Shown here: piece by piece, positions 24,901 through 39,900 of the stretch
Position numbering within the stretch: the first letter of the stretch is position 1
Layout: each line of letters starts with the position of its first letter
Source: Mnemiopsis leidyi
Lineage: Eukaryota; Ctenophora; Tentaculata; Lobata; Bolinopsidae
DNA: 64,000 bases
Assembly (NCBI GenBank): GCA_000226015.1
Contig: JH153296.1
Coordinates: forward strand, 78,236 to 142,235
Direction of reading: 5' to 3'
Notes under the pieces: model-generated
Seen by the model: only the letters and a program-made list of their open reading frames with translations
Told to the model about the DNA's origin: nothing
Databases searched by the model: none
Made by a program: the position numbers and the translations under genes

Positions 24901-27900
24901 TCACAATACCAATATGGACGAGGCAGACTGCTCAGGAGGAGATAAAACAAACTTTCCAGCCTCCAGAGTTTGTGATGGGTATTGCGATCTTGACGACTGT
25001 AGAGATGAGTCCGTCTGTAATGGTTATAATTACGGGCAAACTTGTTGGGGATCATGGTACTTTCCTCCAAATTTAGTTGGTTTATGGCCGAACAGAAAAT
25101 CTGCGTATCTGTATCGCTACTTGGGTTCGAATTGTGGAAAAAAAGAAGATCCGATCACAGCTGGACATGAAGTCTGTAGCTTCTTCAATGACCAACTGAT
25201 TGGCGTTCAGTCAGACAAAATCAAGCCGGAAAAAGTGGTGAGACTAACCAACTTCTCGAGGTGCGCAACAACTAAGTACCGACAAAAGGCAATAGACGAG
25301 GCTTTTTGGGTAAACTCGGTTTACACACCTTACTGTAAAGACTATATGGACCAAACAAACTGCTCTGATTCGTCCAGGATCGCTTTTAACTGTACCGTCA
25401 AAGGATATCCAGCTTCCATTTCGACGCAGATATTGTGCCATGGCATTCCTGCTCTAAGCATCTGTAGCGACGGAATGGAAAATGAGTGTGTGAGCCTCTC
25501 TTCAACATGTCGGAATATACACAAGCACAAAATGTGTGACAGCGTGACAGACTGTTTTGATCGAAGTGATGAAGAACATCAAATCTGTAAGCAGCTCACC
25601 CAGGAATCCTGTATCAGACAGTTTGGCGATGAAAGTCTCTACATTCCACTAGCTTGGCTCATGGATGGAATCATGGACTGTCAAAGCGGGATCGATGAGA
25701 TGGACGTTTGGCCCACATGCGGGAAGGGGGGAACTTTTCGTTTTGTCTCTGATAACTCGACATGTTTCGACGATTACCTTTGCCAATCAAAAGATAACGT
25801 GGGATTTGTGGGCGTGGACGAACTCTGTGACGGAATTGACACTTGTGGCAGAGAAAACTTGGTCTGTGAGCAATCTAGATCAAAATTACACTTGTTCACT
25901 CAAGTAAACCGTGGAAAAGATAATGAAATTCATCTTTCTTATTGCCAAAGTGGACTCCAATCTCTGAAGGACCTTGCGGCCGTGTGTGAAACAGCACGAT
26001 TTGCATACCCAAAGGGTAAAGTATTTGGATTGACAGAGAAGAAAGCCCTGTATCTCCCGAAGAGGACACTAAACTGTGAATATCTGTACGGAGAACTGTA
26101 TCTTTACACCAGCTGTACCGGAAAATGTGGTGATGGTACAGTGTGTCCTATCACAAGACCAGTACGTCAAGAATCTTGTCCGGGACAATATCCAGATAGG
26201 ATCTACACCGTTGTAGGTAACGACCACCTGACTTTTTTGATAAAACAACGAGAAACTTACAACAATGAGATATTTGTGTGTGGCAACAACCGCTGTATCT
26301 CGTATCGGAAAGTGTGTGATTTAGTAGATGACTGTGGGGATGGAAGTGATGAGCTGATTTGTACAAACCATGTAAGATGTGGTGACAGTGAGAACAGTTT
26401 CATAGCGGTTACTCAGCAGTGTGATGGAAATTTCGACTGTTCCGATCTTTCGGATGAGTGTAACAATCGTTGTGGGAAGCTGATAATCGAAAGCAATGTT
26501 CTGAGGATCTTGTCTTGGACCATCGGAATACTAGCAGTGATATTAAACTTAATGGTTTTCTCTCTCAATATCAGCTCCTTAAAAAGTAGCTCCGGTCAAG
26601 TGTCTCAGCTTAATAAACTCCTCATTTTAGTCATTAGTTTCGGGGACTTCCTCGTAGGCGCATACTTGGTGACAATATCTATTGTTGATCTTATAGAGGG
26701 GGCAGGATATTGTCACAACCAGAAAAAGTGGCTAACAAGCAATTTTTGTGCCACTCTCGGAGGTTTAAGCACGATTGGGTCACAGTTTTCTCTGTTTTCC
26801 ATGACACTATTGAGTATTACACGGATGTACGGCGTTAGAAACTCTATGAAACTTGGCAATACTCTCACGAGGAAAGGAGTATTCATAAATGCTGTTGTCA
26901 TATGTCTAATAATAGTCATGTCGTTTGCGATAGCAATGATTCCCCTACATTCCTCCTTTGAAGACTTTTTTGTCAACGGACTCTCATACGACCCTAAAAT
27001 CCCTCTTTTTGCGGGATTTCCGGACAAGCACCAACTGAAGAATGTATTAAATGCGTACTATGGCAGAATCAAGGATAAGTATTTATCATGGCGGGAAATA
27101 GTTACTCTTGTGAAGGCAATGTTCACAGACAACTACTCTGGCTTTACTCACGAAGAGGTTCATTTCTATGGCAACGATGGTGTATGCCTATTTAAGTATT
27201 TTGTCAATGCAAATGACCCACAAAGAGATTATGTCTGGTCGATTCTTGCAATCAACTTCACATGTTTTGTGATCATATCGGCCTCTTACCTCATCATCGG
27301 CTTGACGTCTTTCTGGACTTCAAGGAAATTATTGATAACTGGAAACTCAAACCAGACAATTAAGGACAGAAATCAGAAGATGAATAAAAAGATCGCTATA
27401 ATTATTTTCACTGATTTCTGTTGCTGGGTGCCCTTTATAATAATATGTGCTCTACATACGCTGGGAGTTATGGATGCTAGCCCATGGTATGCCATGTTCT
27501 CGATAGTGCTCCTACCAATCAACTCAGTGATAAATCCTCTTCTTTATAACAATGCCATATCGGTCCACCTTAATCGAGCTTTCAGTGTGATAAGGAAAGT
27601 GTTATCTAATTATTCTTCAAGAATATCAAGGACAAGCTTCATCAGGGAGGATATTCAGATGACACAATTTTCTGAAATTCAGGGCGGACCACCTCATGTT
27701 TGTGGTGGGAAAGACACGGTGGAACCCACAACTAAACAAACTGTTGAAACATAACATTGAGATATGGTCGAAAAATTATACAATATTACCATCCTTTGTG
27801 GTGTATGGAATTTTCAAATGCTTCCCAAATATTCTTCCCTGATTCTAACTTTTCAGACATCACAACCGCACACAGTATATCTACTTAACGTTAGAATCCT

Positions 27901-30900
27901 TAAAATCCTTAATCCGGCAAAAAAAGCAGTGAGGACAAGAATAATACCAAAGTAAAGTTAAACAACAAATTATTCAGGATCCAAATTATAAATTTGATCT
28001 CAAAAACTAAACATTCCCAGGCAAAGTCAAAACAACATTCTTGCCAGAAATATCATCGCCTATTCTTGCAAGAAAGAACAATTTGATATTGTCATGTCCA
28101 ATACTGCATATGAAATACTCATAGTTTTCCCTAACAATTACGATATCCAGCTGCTACCCAGTTGACCCTGAAGTGCTCAATGAGACGATCCTGAGGGGGT
28201 GCAGTGTTGGCGGGCGAGCTGACGAAACTGTAGAGGGTCACCAGGAACCTCTTAGCTGTCGGGGGGTCGTTCACTGAGGCAATCACGTAGCTGGGAGGAA
28301 CGGTTTGAGTAGCTTGACAAAGTGGAGATCTTAAGGAAACGGAAATAATTGGATGAGACCGTTTCGAAAATCTGTTAAGTAGTACGTAGTCTTTAAAGAA
28401 GTAAAGTTAATTATGTTTTTGACTTAAAAGAAGCCAGTTTAAGGATGTAACTTATGAATATATTTGAAGTGTTAAAACAAGGGTCCATAAAACTATACAA
28501 ATTAAAGAATTTACCTCTCATTAGGGAACCGAGCAGCAAGAGATACCGACACAACGGGGGGAGCAACAAATTCACAATCAGAAATGTCCACATTAGCCAG
28601 AAACATCTTGTGGGCAGGATCGTGGGGGTAGCTCAAGACGAACCAGGGTTGTGTTCTACCTCCGGAGGGGGTTCTTGCGGTCAGGTTACCGGGTGCTGTC
28701 TGGCCAAAGCAGGTTCTCTTACATGCGAACCCTGGGACTGGTATATTTACGAAGTACATGTCAGCAGGGTGATGCGTGAGGTCTGGAGCTGCGTCTTGGT
28801 GAGAGATCAGGGTGAATATTGTACAGATCAGAAAACGAATTGACGAGGACATTTTTGGGTAGAGCGGCTTGGTTCTTCAATTCTGGGGTCAAGCTGCTCT
28901 GACTTTCTGAGAGGCTGCAGTCAGTGGGTTTGTTCATGTCCGACAAGTTACGACATTTTATAGTCGAAAAGTTTGGAGTGGACTTGCGAAATTCGGACTA
29001 ATACTTAAGGTAATTATATCGCCATGACTAAGATTACAAGAGGCAATTTTCATGCCTTAGAGACATGTTGAACCATGTTGGATCGTAACGTGAGGTAGAA
29101 AAAAATTACAAGTCTTCTGATTCGAAACCAGTATTTCAGATAGAGTGGCATTATCGGTATCGACCTGTCAAAAGGACTTCAGATCATCAGCCAGATATTG
29201 ACCAACTGGCAACTTAATTCAAGAAGCTCAGTTACAAATTCGGTTCATCAAGAGGGAGCAATTTGTAGTTTTTTAAGATGACAGAAATCAAGAAAATTAC
29301 AAGATTGTAGAAAATGAATTGTGCAATATCACGCAGCTGTTGCTATTCTACTTTAGGCTACTGCCGACATTGAAAAGTTGGAATAGCTTGCTCTGAAAAA
29401 CTTTTACAAAAACTTCCAATTTGTTTTTCTCGGTTAAAAGGGGTGTGTTATGTTCCGAATTTTTTTCAATTGTAAGATAAATTCTGAAAGAAAAGCCTTT
29501 TAAACCAATTTTCTATTTAATCATACTTCCACATTTGATAGCCGCGCTCGTTCAAAGTGTACATAATATGTAATGAGATTTGAACAAAAGAATCCAAGTT
29601 TTCTCATTTCATTTAAATCCACAATTTCCAATTTTGAGCGTCGGCTTGCGTGTTTGTTTCAAGACAAACTTCTTTATATTAGTGAAAATATGCACTTCAA
29701 CAATTTCTATCATAATATCCAATACAGACGTTATTATGTAGCATATCATGAAAACCGCAGTAATTGTCTGATATGGTCACGTGACCAGCTCTTGCACTGA
29801 TTCTGAGCTTATCGTGCTTAACGCTCCCCGTTCATTGATAGCACGGTGTTGCGACCACGCTTTTTAACTATATTACGATCCAGAAAAACATGAAAGTCGT
29901 TAAAAGCCTGCCGTCCATCGTACAGCTGTGTTCTTATTGATTTGATGCTTTGTACATACAAAATGACAATCTGCGATAGAGAGCCGACTGTTTTTCATAT
30001 CTATTTGTAAAGCACCGCGGTTGCTCATTGATACTGATAGTGCTATGTAAGCCTGCTGCTAGAATTGATGTGCCGACGTAAGTGAATCAATTCTGAACAT
30101 GACTAGATCACTCTTTGAAAATTTAGTTTTAAATTAAACTCTTTCTCTTTCTTTGAGATGTCTAAATCTAAACGATTTATTTCATCAGTCGGAAGTTTTG
30201 AGTTCCCACCACACCTCAATTATATTGTCTCAACAAGAATTGTAAAGCACTGCACAACACGAAAAACTCTCGTGACAATTCTTTAACAGTTGCCTGACGA
30301 GTGGTTATAAATTTGCGGTCTCTCACAGATCTACTGATCGGCGTCTGAATCTCATAACTCTAGCAGCAGCACTAGGCAGAGCAAAGGAACACCTCGTTAA
30401 TGATTTAACACTCTGCTTGCTCTAACGTATGAACCGCTTCAACTCACTGGCCGATCTAGCAAGTTTTGTAGTTCGCGATTGTTTTAATCCAGTGTAGGCT
30501 TTAAGGTTGTTTTTCCGCTGAATCGTAATGTTGACATATGTTATTGCGGATATCGTAATAGTGAAAACAAGGAAATAAAACGGTTTTAATTTTATCACAT
30601 TTTAGTGAGTCATTTGATGATTTGCGTCAGCTTGGACAAAATTCGTTGTTTGGCGACGCTAAGGTTCGTCCGAACAATGTTTATTGTTCGTTCGTTGACA
30701 CACGTGAGAAAAGAATTGTTATGAATTATGTGTCCAGATGTTTTCTTGTAGATCGTAAATGTTGACAATTTCAGGTTACAACTTACAAATTCTAAATCTG
30801 CAGTTTAACGTTCAATTCATACATTAAATCCGGCACTTGCCATTCGGGGTGCGGCTTAAAACATGTTCCATGAGCCAAACGCCCCAACACTCAGTTCACT

Positions 30901-33900
30901 CAGTTGATGGAAGAAAAACTGTGCGTGTTTCTGCATGATCAAAGCAGGGAGTGCTGGTTATCACTTGCAAGCCACATTGAAGACCAACCAAAGCCGTGGG
31001 CGGCTTTCGACGCCGCTTGGCTTTACAACTTTTTTAGGGAGAATTGTTTTTAAAATTCTATATTGAAATTTTAGGAATTTTAGGGCCCCTATTAATTTTT
31101 AGTTACCCCTTCCCCCTTTTAATTATCCTTGCCACTTCAAAAGAGTTTAATAGGGCCTCTTTTTGGGCGTGGAGGACCTGGAAAACTCGTCCAGTCTCAT
31201 TGAGTATTTCTGCAGTCTTAATTGTTCTCAAACTTCTCAACCTGATCATCAGATCTAATGAGGCTTATATTCCATTCAAACCAGTGCTCAATGCTAAACT
31301 TAGTGCCAGCTCTAGTGCCATCAGGTTGTGCAAGGCCACTTCTTGCTTCTGTTCTTCGAGCATCTCCAGGTGGTGGTGGAAGTGGTTGTTCTGTCTTTGC
31401 GGGGATTGCAGGTGAATCCATCTGTGTCGAGAAGCTGTTGAGAACCGCGTTGTTCAATGATGAATTTGCTTAACGATCATAAGGATAAATCGATAATTCT
31501 GTAGTTCCAAGACCCATATTTAAGCTTTGTTAATGCGGCATTAGTCGGGTAGGGTTCACCTAAAAAGAACATGATCTCCACCATCTCAAATAGCAAATAG
31601 CAAGTGCTCACATGAACTAAAATAGAAAAATAGTACCAGCCAGTGGGCACGTGATCCTTGGGCGCAGTTGTTGTTTTGAAAATCTGACCTGACAAATCAT
31701 ATCACATCATTGATTGGGTACCCTGTTAACGTATGAGAACTGAATTCTCTTGGGCGCAGTTGTCGGTAGGCCAAACCTTCAAACCACTATACATTCTCGA
31801 ATAGTAAGTGATTGAGAACACTATGGTGAACATAACGCGGACCATGGAACCACGCTCTCAAGACGAGATGTTGTGCAGCAAGACTCACGAGAGCCGACAT
31901 GTGATTTACAGCAAACCTCCTACCAACAGAATTCCCCTCAGGTAAATAAGTGTAGAGCAATTTCACTTGATTTGATTCTCAGAATCATTTGTTATGAAAT
32001 TTGCAAAAAACTTTCATCATGTTTTATCTGCGCACTTCTCAAGACATGAACATTTTTAAATGGCCGCAATATAAGCAATATAAGAATTAAGAATATCTTA
32101 AATCTTAATGAAATAATTTGAAGCCTTCATTTAAAGCCTTCAGAGCACGTCTAGGTCGAGTTGCTGCCAGCAGAGGTGCAAGTACGGCCGGTTATTGTGA
32201 CTGCACGTACTTGTGGCCACCTCCGCAAAACTAGTGCTGAGGTTTAAATGCAGGTCTAATGTCACCATGTGGATTGCTGATCTATGGCGATTGGATTCTG
32301 AGCTTCGAACTGAAGCTTTGCTAGCTTTTACAGCTAAAACCGTTATCACATGATACGTTAAGTGGCGATATAGTCTGAATAGACTTGTCCGGACAGAAGT
32401 CTAGACCTAAGGGTTGTTGAGGCATTGTCGCGGTTTCCGACTTCCGACTTTCCGTACCATGTCTTTATTATTCTCGTTGATAACAACGAACAAGACCAGA
32501 CTCGTCGACAAAGCCAGATTAGGCAAATGCAGAATATCATAATGAGGGCAACTATCATGTCATTTGTTTGAGTAAAAATGAAGATCTTACCGCGACAAAA
32601 CAGTAGTAAAACAGTAAAACATTGAAATAGTAACCAGTAAAGCAAGATCAGATTAACCCCGCCAATATTTCAGATCTAGTGGCAGAAACGAGGTACGGCG
32701 AACAAACAGCGTACAGACACAGACTCCTAACAACGACCTCTCCTACGAGTTTGATCGGACTTTTTACACCTTCAAAGAGAACGTCCGACGGACGGTGCCG
32801 GTAAAACAGACATCTCAGCAGAGGAAGCATCTCCGAGTGTATCAGCCGACCATCATCGACACCAAGCCTAGGTGGGTGCACTGTGTACGTGATGCGTCGT
32901 CGGACTTGAAATTTAATATGTTCAGTGGCACTCGTCTGTGTGCATTTAGACTCGAGATACATTTTACTATGAAATTAATTATTGAATTGATAAGTTGAAA
33001 TTAATGTTTGCTGATTTGAATGACATTGCTCAAGGCTGAATGAAAAAAGATAACGGCTTTTTTTTGACATTTTTACAACTTCAGGGGCAGGAGAATTCGT
33101 TCAAAAGTGGACCCTGCAATATCGAGAATGCTATCGTGCGCACATGTCGCACCAACACAACCCTCAAGACCAGCCTGCACGTGCAATCACCGCGCAGCTG
33201 CACGTGCAGATACCAAACAACGTGAAGATCCAGAACACAACAAGATAAAGATCGCACCACGAGAACGGGCCGTCACACCACGTGACAAACAACCACGTGA
33301 CCAACTAGACTCACACAACCTCATAACTCCCGTACTGGCAGTGGCGATACGCCGGAACCCTCAAGACAAGGACCCCATCGTGCAGTTTAACGGGGTGGCG
33401 GGTCAGGAAACCCGGCTGTCCTTTACCCCCTTCGTCAAGCACGTCAGTACTCAGACTTCAAAGTCTAACGTTCATGTGGAGTTCGAGATACCTGATGAGA
33501 GTTGAAGTTCGAGATACCTGATGAGAGTTGAAGAGTCAACGCTTCAAGGACGACACTGACTGACTGACAGCTATGTGAGCAGGTCAAATTGAGGGTAAGA
33601 TATCACGACAAGATTGAGATTGATTCCCCTTGCTGGTTAGCAATAAAGAGCATAACAAGGCACTGCGTTATCAGACTCATTCATATCAAGCACTATGGGA
33701 ATTGGAAGAAAAGAATTGACAAGAACAAAAATGTTCTGTGTGGATTGTATTTTTTGGTTCGCGAGTGAATTTATTGCTAATATGGTTGACGAAATTTCGC
33801 ACTTAAAACAGCAATTCTTCACTTTGATTTTCAAGTGCAGATTAATTTTAGTATTTTTGTTTTTGTTTCAATATTTTAGAAGTACGTAGCAGACTCTTTG

Positions 33901-36900
33901 ACATGTTTGATTAAAAATAATCCAACAAGAAGTACATAGTTTACATCCATAAATTTTAGTGTTTTCAGTTTAAATTTTTGTAACTGGCAGAAAAGTAGAA
34001 ACCGCACATCAGAAGGTCTCTATTTTGTCGAATTTTACGCTTTCAAATAAGAATTTATGTTAGTTGTATCGGCGTCACAAAACCTCCTTCCTGCCTATCC
34101 TAAACAATACCTGAATCTAATGAATCAGAGAATCTATAATAAACTCACCTCAGGTTGTCCCCCCTCAGGTGTGTAAACCAGCTGTAGTTTTCCAGGTCCT
34201 GGAGTCTTTATGTCTACCGCCTTGTACTGGGGAGAGTAAGATTTAGTTAGCTGCTGGTCTTAGGTGAAACTCAAGGTATGGTTCGAGGTGCTATTTAAAA
34301 CTCGTGCCATATTGTTGAATATCTCAACCATGGTATTAGATGTGAGCAGAGCAAGAAGTAATCCAAGCTTTAAAAACTGTTTAAACTGAGTAGGATTGTA
34401 ACTGTAAATCACTTATACAGGCACACAGTTACGCCATGTTACTTTGAAGTTTCTCAAGTAAACTTAGTTTCAAACAAACTTAGTTTCAAGAAACAAAGCC
34501 TCAAAGTAGCTGAAGTTTTTTTCGAAACCAAGCCTCAGAGTACCTGAAATTTTTCTAAAACAAAGCCTCAAAGTAGCTGAAGTTTTTTTCAAAAACAAAG
34601 TCTCAAGAGTACCTACAATTTTTCTAAAACAAAGTCTCAGAGTACCTGAAATTTTTCAAAAACAAAGCCTCAAGAGTACCTGAAATTTTTCTAAAACAAA
34701 GCCTCAGAGTACCTGAAATTTTTCTGAAACAAAGCCTCAGAGTACCTGAAATTCTTCAAAAACAAAGCCTCAAGAGTACCTGAAATTTTTCAAAAACAAA
34801 GCCTCAGAGTACCTGATCGCCGTAAGCATGTCTGCCGATGACGATAGGTTTGGTCCATCCCGGGACAAGTCGAGGGACATTGTTGCAGATGATTGCTTCT
34901 CTGAAGACAGTCCCGCCCAAGATGTTTCGGATAGTACCATTTGGAGATCTCCACATCTTCTTTAAACCGAACTCTGAGGAGAAAATATTTGCGATTTGGT
35001 TCATGAAGAAATTCTACTTTAGCAGTCCAATTATAGTAGTCCTACATAAACAATGATTAAACACTACAAGTCAAAATTCATTGAACTGAAGATAAGAAAA
35101 TTCCAACGTGAAAATGACGCAGCTTAATCTGCTGGATCGTATTTAGAGGATATAAGCACCTACCTTCGACTCGTTTCTCATCAGGTGTGATTGTGGCACA
35201 TTTGATACCCACGTTATACTTCTTAATGGCGTTAGCTGCGTCCACCGTGACTGAAGTAACAACCATTAATCGCGTGTTTAATTATGTTGCAGGCATGTTG
35301 TAGGTTCAGTGATATTTTCTGTTTGGGTACATGAAAATATCTTATTTAAAGCCTCACTTCTAATTTAACATAGCGATTTGCTTTCTACAAAGTTTCGATA
35401 AAATTGTCGTCGTATCGAAACTTCCGAAACTCGCTCGAATCTCCTGGTTTGATAATCCTGTATCTAGACAAATATTCGCAATTTGTTCAAGTTCTCAAGG
35501 AGCAATGGATTAACGCAGAATTAACATCTTTCACTTGCACTTCTTTTCTTGTAGACTCATTATTTTTAGACGCGCCACAGGAGGTCCTATCGGCTAGATT
35601 TGTGTCCTGATCAAATCATTTTGACTATGAATTTATTTGATTCCGACAAACATCAATTCAATCTGACAATCTTGTGGCGTCATACAAATCAAAATTTGTC
35701 TAAATTTCATCGACAAAATATACTGGTCACCGGTTGTCACCGGTTGTATTCATTTATGAAAGGTCGAAATCTTTGCCAATGAAAAATAATCTGTAGGCAT
35801 AGGGAAGAAAATTAGTTCTTCTCCGTAGAGAACTTCGACAGAAAGTCATACAATTAAACTTTGAAGTACCCGCCTTAAAATAAAAAGTTCAGAATGAATG
35901 TAGCAAGATAATAATTTCGAACTTTTATTTCTTATGTAGCGAGTTGTAAACGCTATCATGATCCACTGCCTCTGTTTCACGAAACATATTCTGAGCAGCC
36001 TTGTTCATGACACAATATAACTCCGGCTCAGCCTGGCCAAGGTGTAGATCTTCTCTTGTCCACTCTGCTCCCTCATTTCGATGTTGGGCAACCCCGCCTC
36101 CCACAACATACGATATGTCCGGAGATTTCGACTGTTTCTTTATCCTTAGTTGTAGTAAAACAAACTTGACCCCGAGACCAAATGTTATGAATGCTAATAC
36201 ACACGAGACACAAATGAGTGCGATATCGGTGCTAACATGAACATCTAACGAGACGGATCTACAAGATCCATTTCCGAGATCGTCCCACTTCCAAGTTTTC
36301 CCTGCAGAGCATGAGCAGGAATTCCTCTTTGGGTCGGCTTTAGAACCAGTCGGGCAGAGCAAACAGTGGAGAAATCCATAGTTACTGACAGAACCTTCAC
36401 TGCAGTTACTGCAGTGGGTTTTGTTCCAGAATGTTCCAGGACCACACGAACAGTGGTCAGATCCAGTGACAGAAGTGTAGCCTGACGGACATGGCAGACA
36501 GGATCCAACACTCGTGTTCTTGTACGTTCCAGCCAGGCAGGGCTGACAGGATCCTAGAGTTCCTCCAGCCCACGTCCATGTCGTACCGCCACTGCAGGAA
36601 CATGCGGTTCCATGGTGCAGTGCGGTGGACTCAGGTGGGCAGAGTGTACACTGTAAAGATCCTGATTTACTGACGGATCCTGGAGGACATTGCTCACAGA
36701 CCAGACCATTCCAGAACATTCCACCGTGACAAGAACAGTGACCTGAACCTCCAGTAGATGTGGAACCTCTCGGACAGCTATCACAAGATACTGACGTCGT
36801 GACACTTTTGTAAGTTCCCTGTTTACAGGGTTGACAAGAACCCTGATGTTGGTCATCCCACACCCAGTAACTACCTACTGGACAACTACACGAAGTTATG

Positions 36901-39900
36901 TTCACGGTTATACTTCCAGCTGGACATGGTATACAATGTGCAGCACCCATTTCACTGACAGTACCAGCAGGACATTCCTGACATATAGATCCATTCCAGA
37001 ACTTTCCAGCAGGACAAACGCAGCCGTCAGAACCAAACTCTGAAGTAATGTCAAAAGGACAGTTTGTGCAGGACTTTGTTAGAGAGTTTTTGTAAGTGCC
37101 AGCAGGACACATCTTACAAAACCCCAGAGACTGTCCGATCCAAACCCATTCCATTCCGTCGGGACACGTACATGAGGTTCCCATATCTGTGGCACTGGAT
37201 CCTGCAGGACATCTCGTACACTGGAGAGAACCTTCCGTACTGACGAGACCTTGAGTACAATTCTGACACTCTGTAACATTCCAGAATGTACCAGCCTTAC
37301 AAGAGCAATAAGTCGAGCCGGGTCTGGAGGATGAGAATTCCGGGCAGGGATTACACGTAGTTTCAGTTCCGTGAGTAGAAGTGAAGGTGTCGGCAGGACA
37401 CTCCCTGCACGAGCAGGAGTGTCGATATTGTCCGGGAGAACAGGACGGAGTGGGACACCAGCACCACAAGAACACGTCCTCGTAGTGGTTACAGTTGTGT
37501 GTGGTGGAGAAGGTGCAGGAGTCCCAATATGGGGTTTTACAGAGGACGTTGTCCAGGTTTATGGGATAGCTGTTTTGAATTTCCCAAATTAGGCCGACTT
37601 TCCAGTTTCGAGCGTAGTGGTATCCCATTTCTCGACAAATAGCGTTGGCTGAATTGTTGGTGAACGAATCGTCACAGACGGTTCCCTCGTTGTAAAGAAG
37701 TAGACCCTCCTCCGAGTCCATGATGGGCTTTTTAATTGAATCTACCAGTTGGAAACCCGAGTCTGAAACAATCTCCATTTTATGACGAAGTTTGATCAAT
37801 TGTACCCTATGAAGTCTTGGACAATTATAAACCATTTATTAGTGGGCTCTTTGTACTATTTATGTATTTTAAAATATGAAAAATATCGTGGATAGCAACG
37901 ACTTGGCATTTTCAATAACTTTTACCTGATTTAGAAATCGCGATTGTGAAAGTTACAAGCTTGAGCCAGAAGTAGAGCGCAGAAACACCGATGAATGATT
38001 CTTTGCAACGAACGCTCATGACACCTCAACTCTTAGGCCTGGATGAATCATAAATTTTGGGCAGGTTTTCCCTCTAGAGTTGTTCATGAAACACGGTAAG
38101 AGCATCTTTATAAAATTACGTCTCCAATAGGATAACAATGTAATCTCGGTTAAACTTTATTTCAGAAAGACACACTTTTGCTCCTTTGTAATTAAGATTA
38201 TCCTTTTAGTAATTAACAGTTAGCTTATAAGTTGGGTAAGTTTTGCGTTGCTAAGATTTGAGGTATTTGGAATGTTCAGACGATTGCAAATTAACAAAAG
38301 TAGATAGGCAATAGCAGCTCCTCTAAACAAATTTAGCGGCCAGAAGAAACGCTAACACTTCCACAGTTCCACTATTACTTATAAAAACTATCGAAAAACA
38401 AAGCAAGATCCCTCCCAAAGTTTCAGACTAGAGATTTCAAGTTGACAGGACATTTGTTTTATGTCATTTCTTCCGGGTACAGATAGTAAAAAACCACGTT
38501 CGTACGACCACGCGCACTAGGTTTCCAGCCTGTCGCCATTGTGGTATTACTTTACGCAGAATTATATCGAATTATGATAAATATTCTTACTCCTATTTCG
38601 GAGGTCGCACCACTACGATGTCAAATTGTTGGCAATGTTATGACTGAAATGACCCATCTGATATTTCTTCCTGCACCACAGCCGTGTCACTCTCCTACTT
38701 GCAATAAGACAAACCACGCTCTCACTACCAAACATACCTTTCAAGTACCAACCCCACATTATTAACAGTACCAGTATGTCAGCTGGGTGTTATCTGTTGG
38801 TCCAGGAACCGGATAATCGAGGTTGACGCTGAAGTGTACCCAAGGAAATTCACAAAACGCTGGACAAAGTGTTTGTCTGCTAGACACGTACAAAGATACG
38901 ACAGTGAGGAAGTTGTGCGATGTTAACACGTGACTATTCAATTAAGGGTGAAAATAGAGGGGAAGCAAATTTAGTACAATTTCCGAAAGTGAAGCTGAGA
39001 AGAGGGTAAAACAGGCACAATTAAAAGCGAATAGACTGATAGGAATGAAAAAGAAGTAGCAATAGTTGTGTCTGGGTTGTGAAGTAGACGATGCAACGAA
39101 GTACGCTTTCGGGGAATAAAACCGGCGGACTTTGTCCGCAGAGGATTCCGCCAGAACGTTCTTTTCGGCGGACTCTGGCGGATCCGCCGCGGATTCCGCC
39201 GGTTTTATTCTCCGTTTTTGTATCAAGTCAGCCTGAAGGAGTTAGCCAAGGTGAGGGAAAGAGGAGTAAGAGTCTGATGATAAGACCAGGACAGTTGTAA
39301 CGCACCCAACATACTAACATACTAACATGGGTCACTAGGGGAGCGGTAACAACATAAGCAGTAGTAGAACGAACTAACACATTTTGTCTGATTAAACGTA
39401 AACAGTAAAATATCGAATGGGAGGTTTTTACGAAGATCGTTGAACAAGAATTCCTAAAATTGGTCAGCTGACTCAGTGAGTCGAGGTTGGTTTGATTCAG
39501 AAATCAGGTTTTACTGTAGCAATACTTCAAATTTGTAAGCTCAAGGTTCCTAACCGAAGTACTGGTCAAGGAATTAGATGAGATTGACGGCAAAACGCGC
39601 GGCGCGCCAAAAAATGCGGGAATAGAAACGTGTACTCTTGTGCAGTTTCCAACAATGATACGGCCGCGCGTTCCAAAAAATTATGGCAAATTACGGTCCC
39701 CTGAACATGACGTCGACAAAGCCAAATTGTTGGGGGATTATTCTGGAGCCTATATGCCTGCTTATTCCATATAGAATTTCCAGGCACCAGTTAACATTTT
39801 GTATTAAATTACTCGATATCTAAACTCCAAGTTAACGTTTCTAGTTCGTATGGTCTGACTGAGTGGGAAACCGGAAAACCGGTAGTTCCACTTCCGCATG

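Noticed and set aside
31044-31457. Open frames on both strands near 31 kb
   Set aside because: There is no recognisable domain, weak codon character and no convincing splice partners.
37763-37835. Open-frame extension at the start of the GCC2/GCC3 receptor
   Set aside because: It has no signal peptide, and the acceptor at 37763-37765 joins a clear signal-peptide exon in phase.
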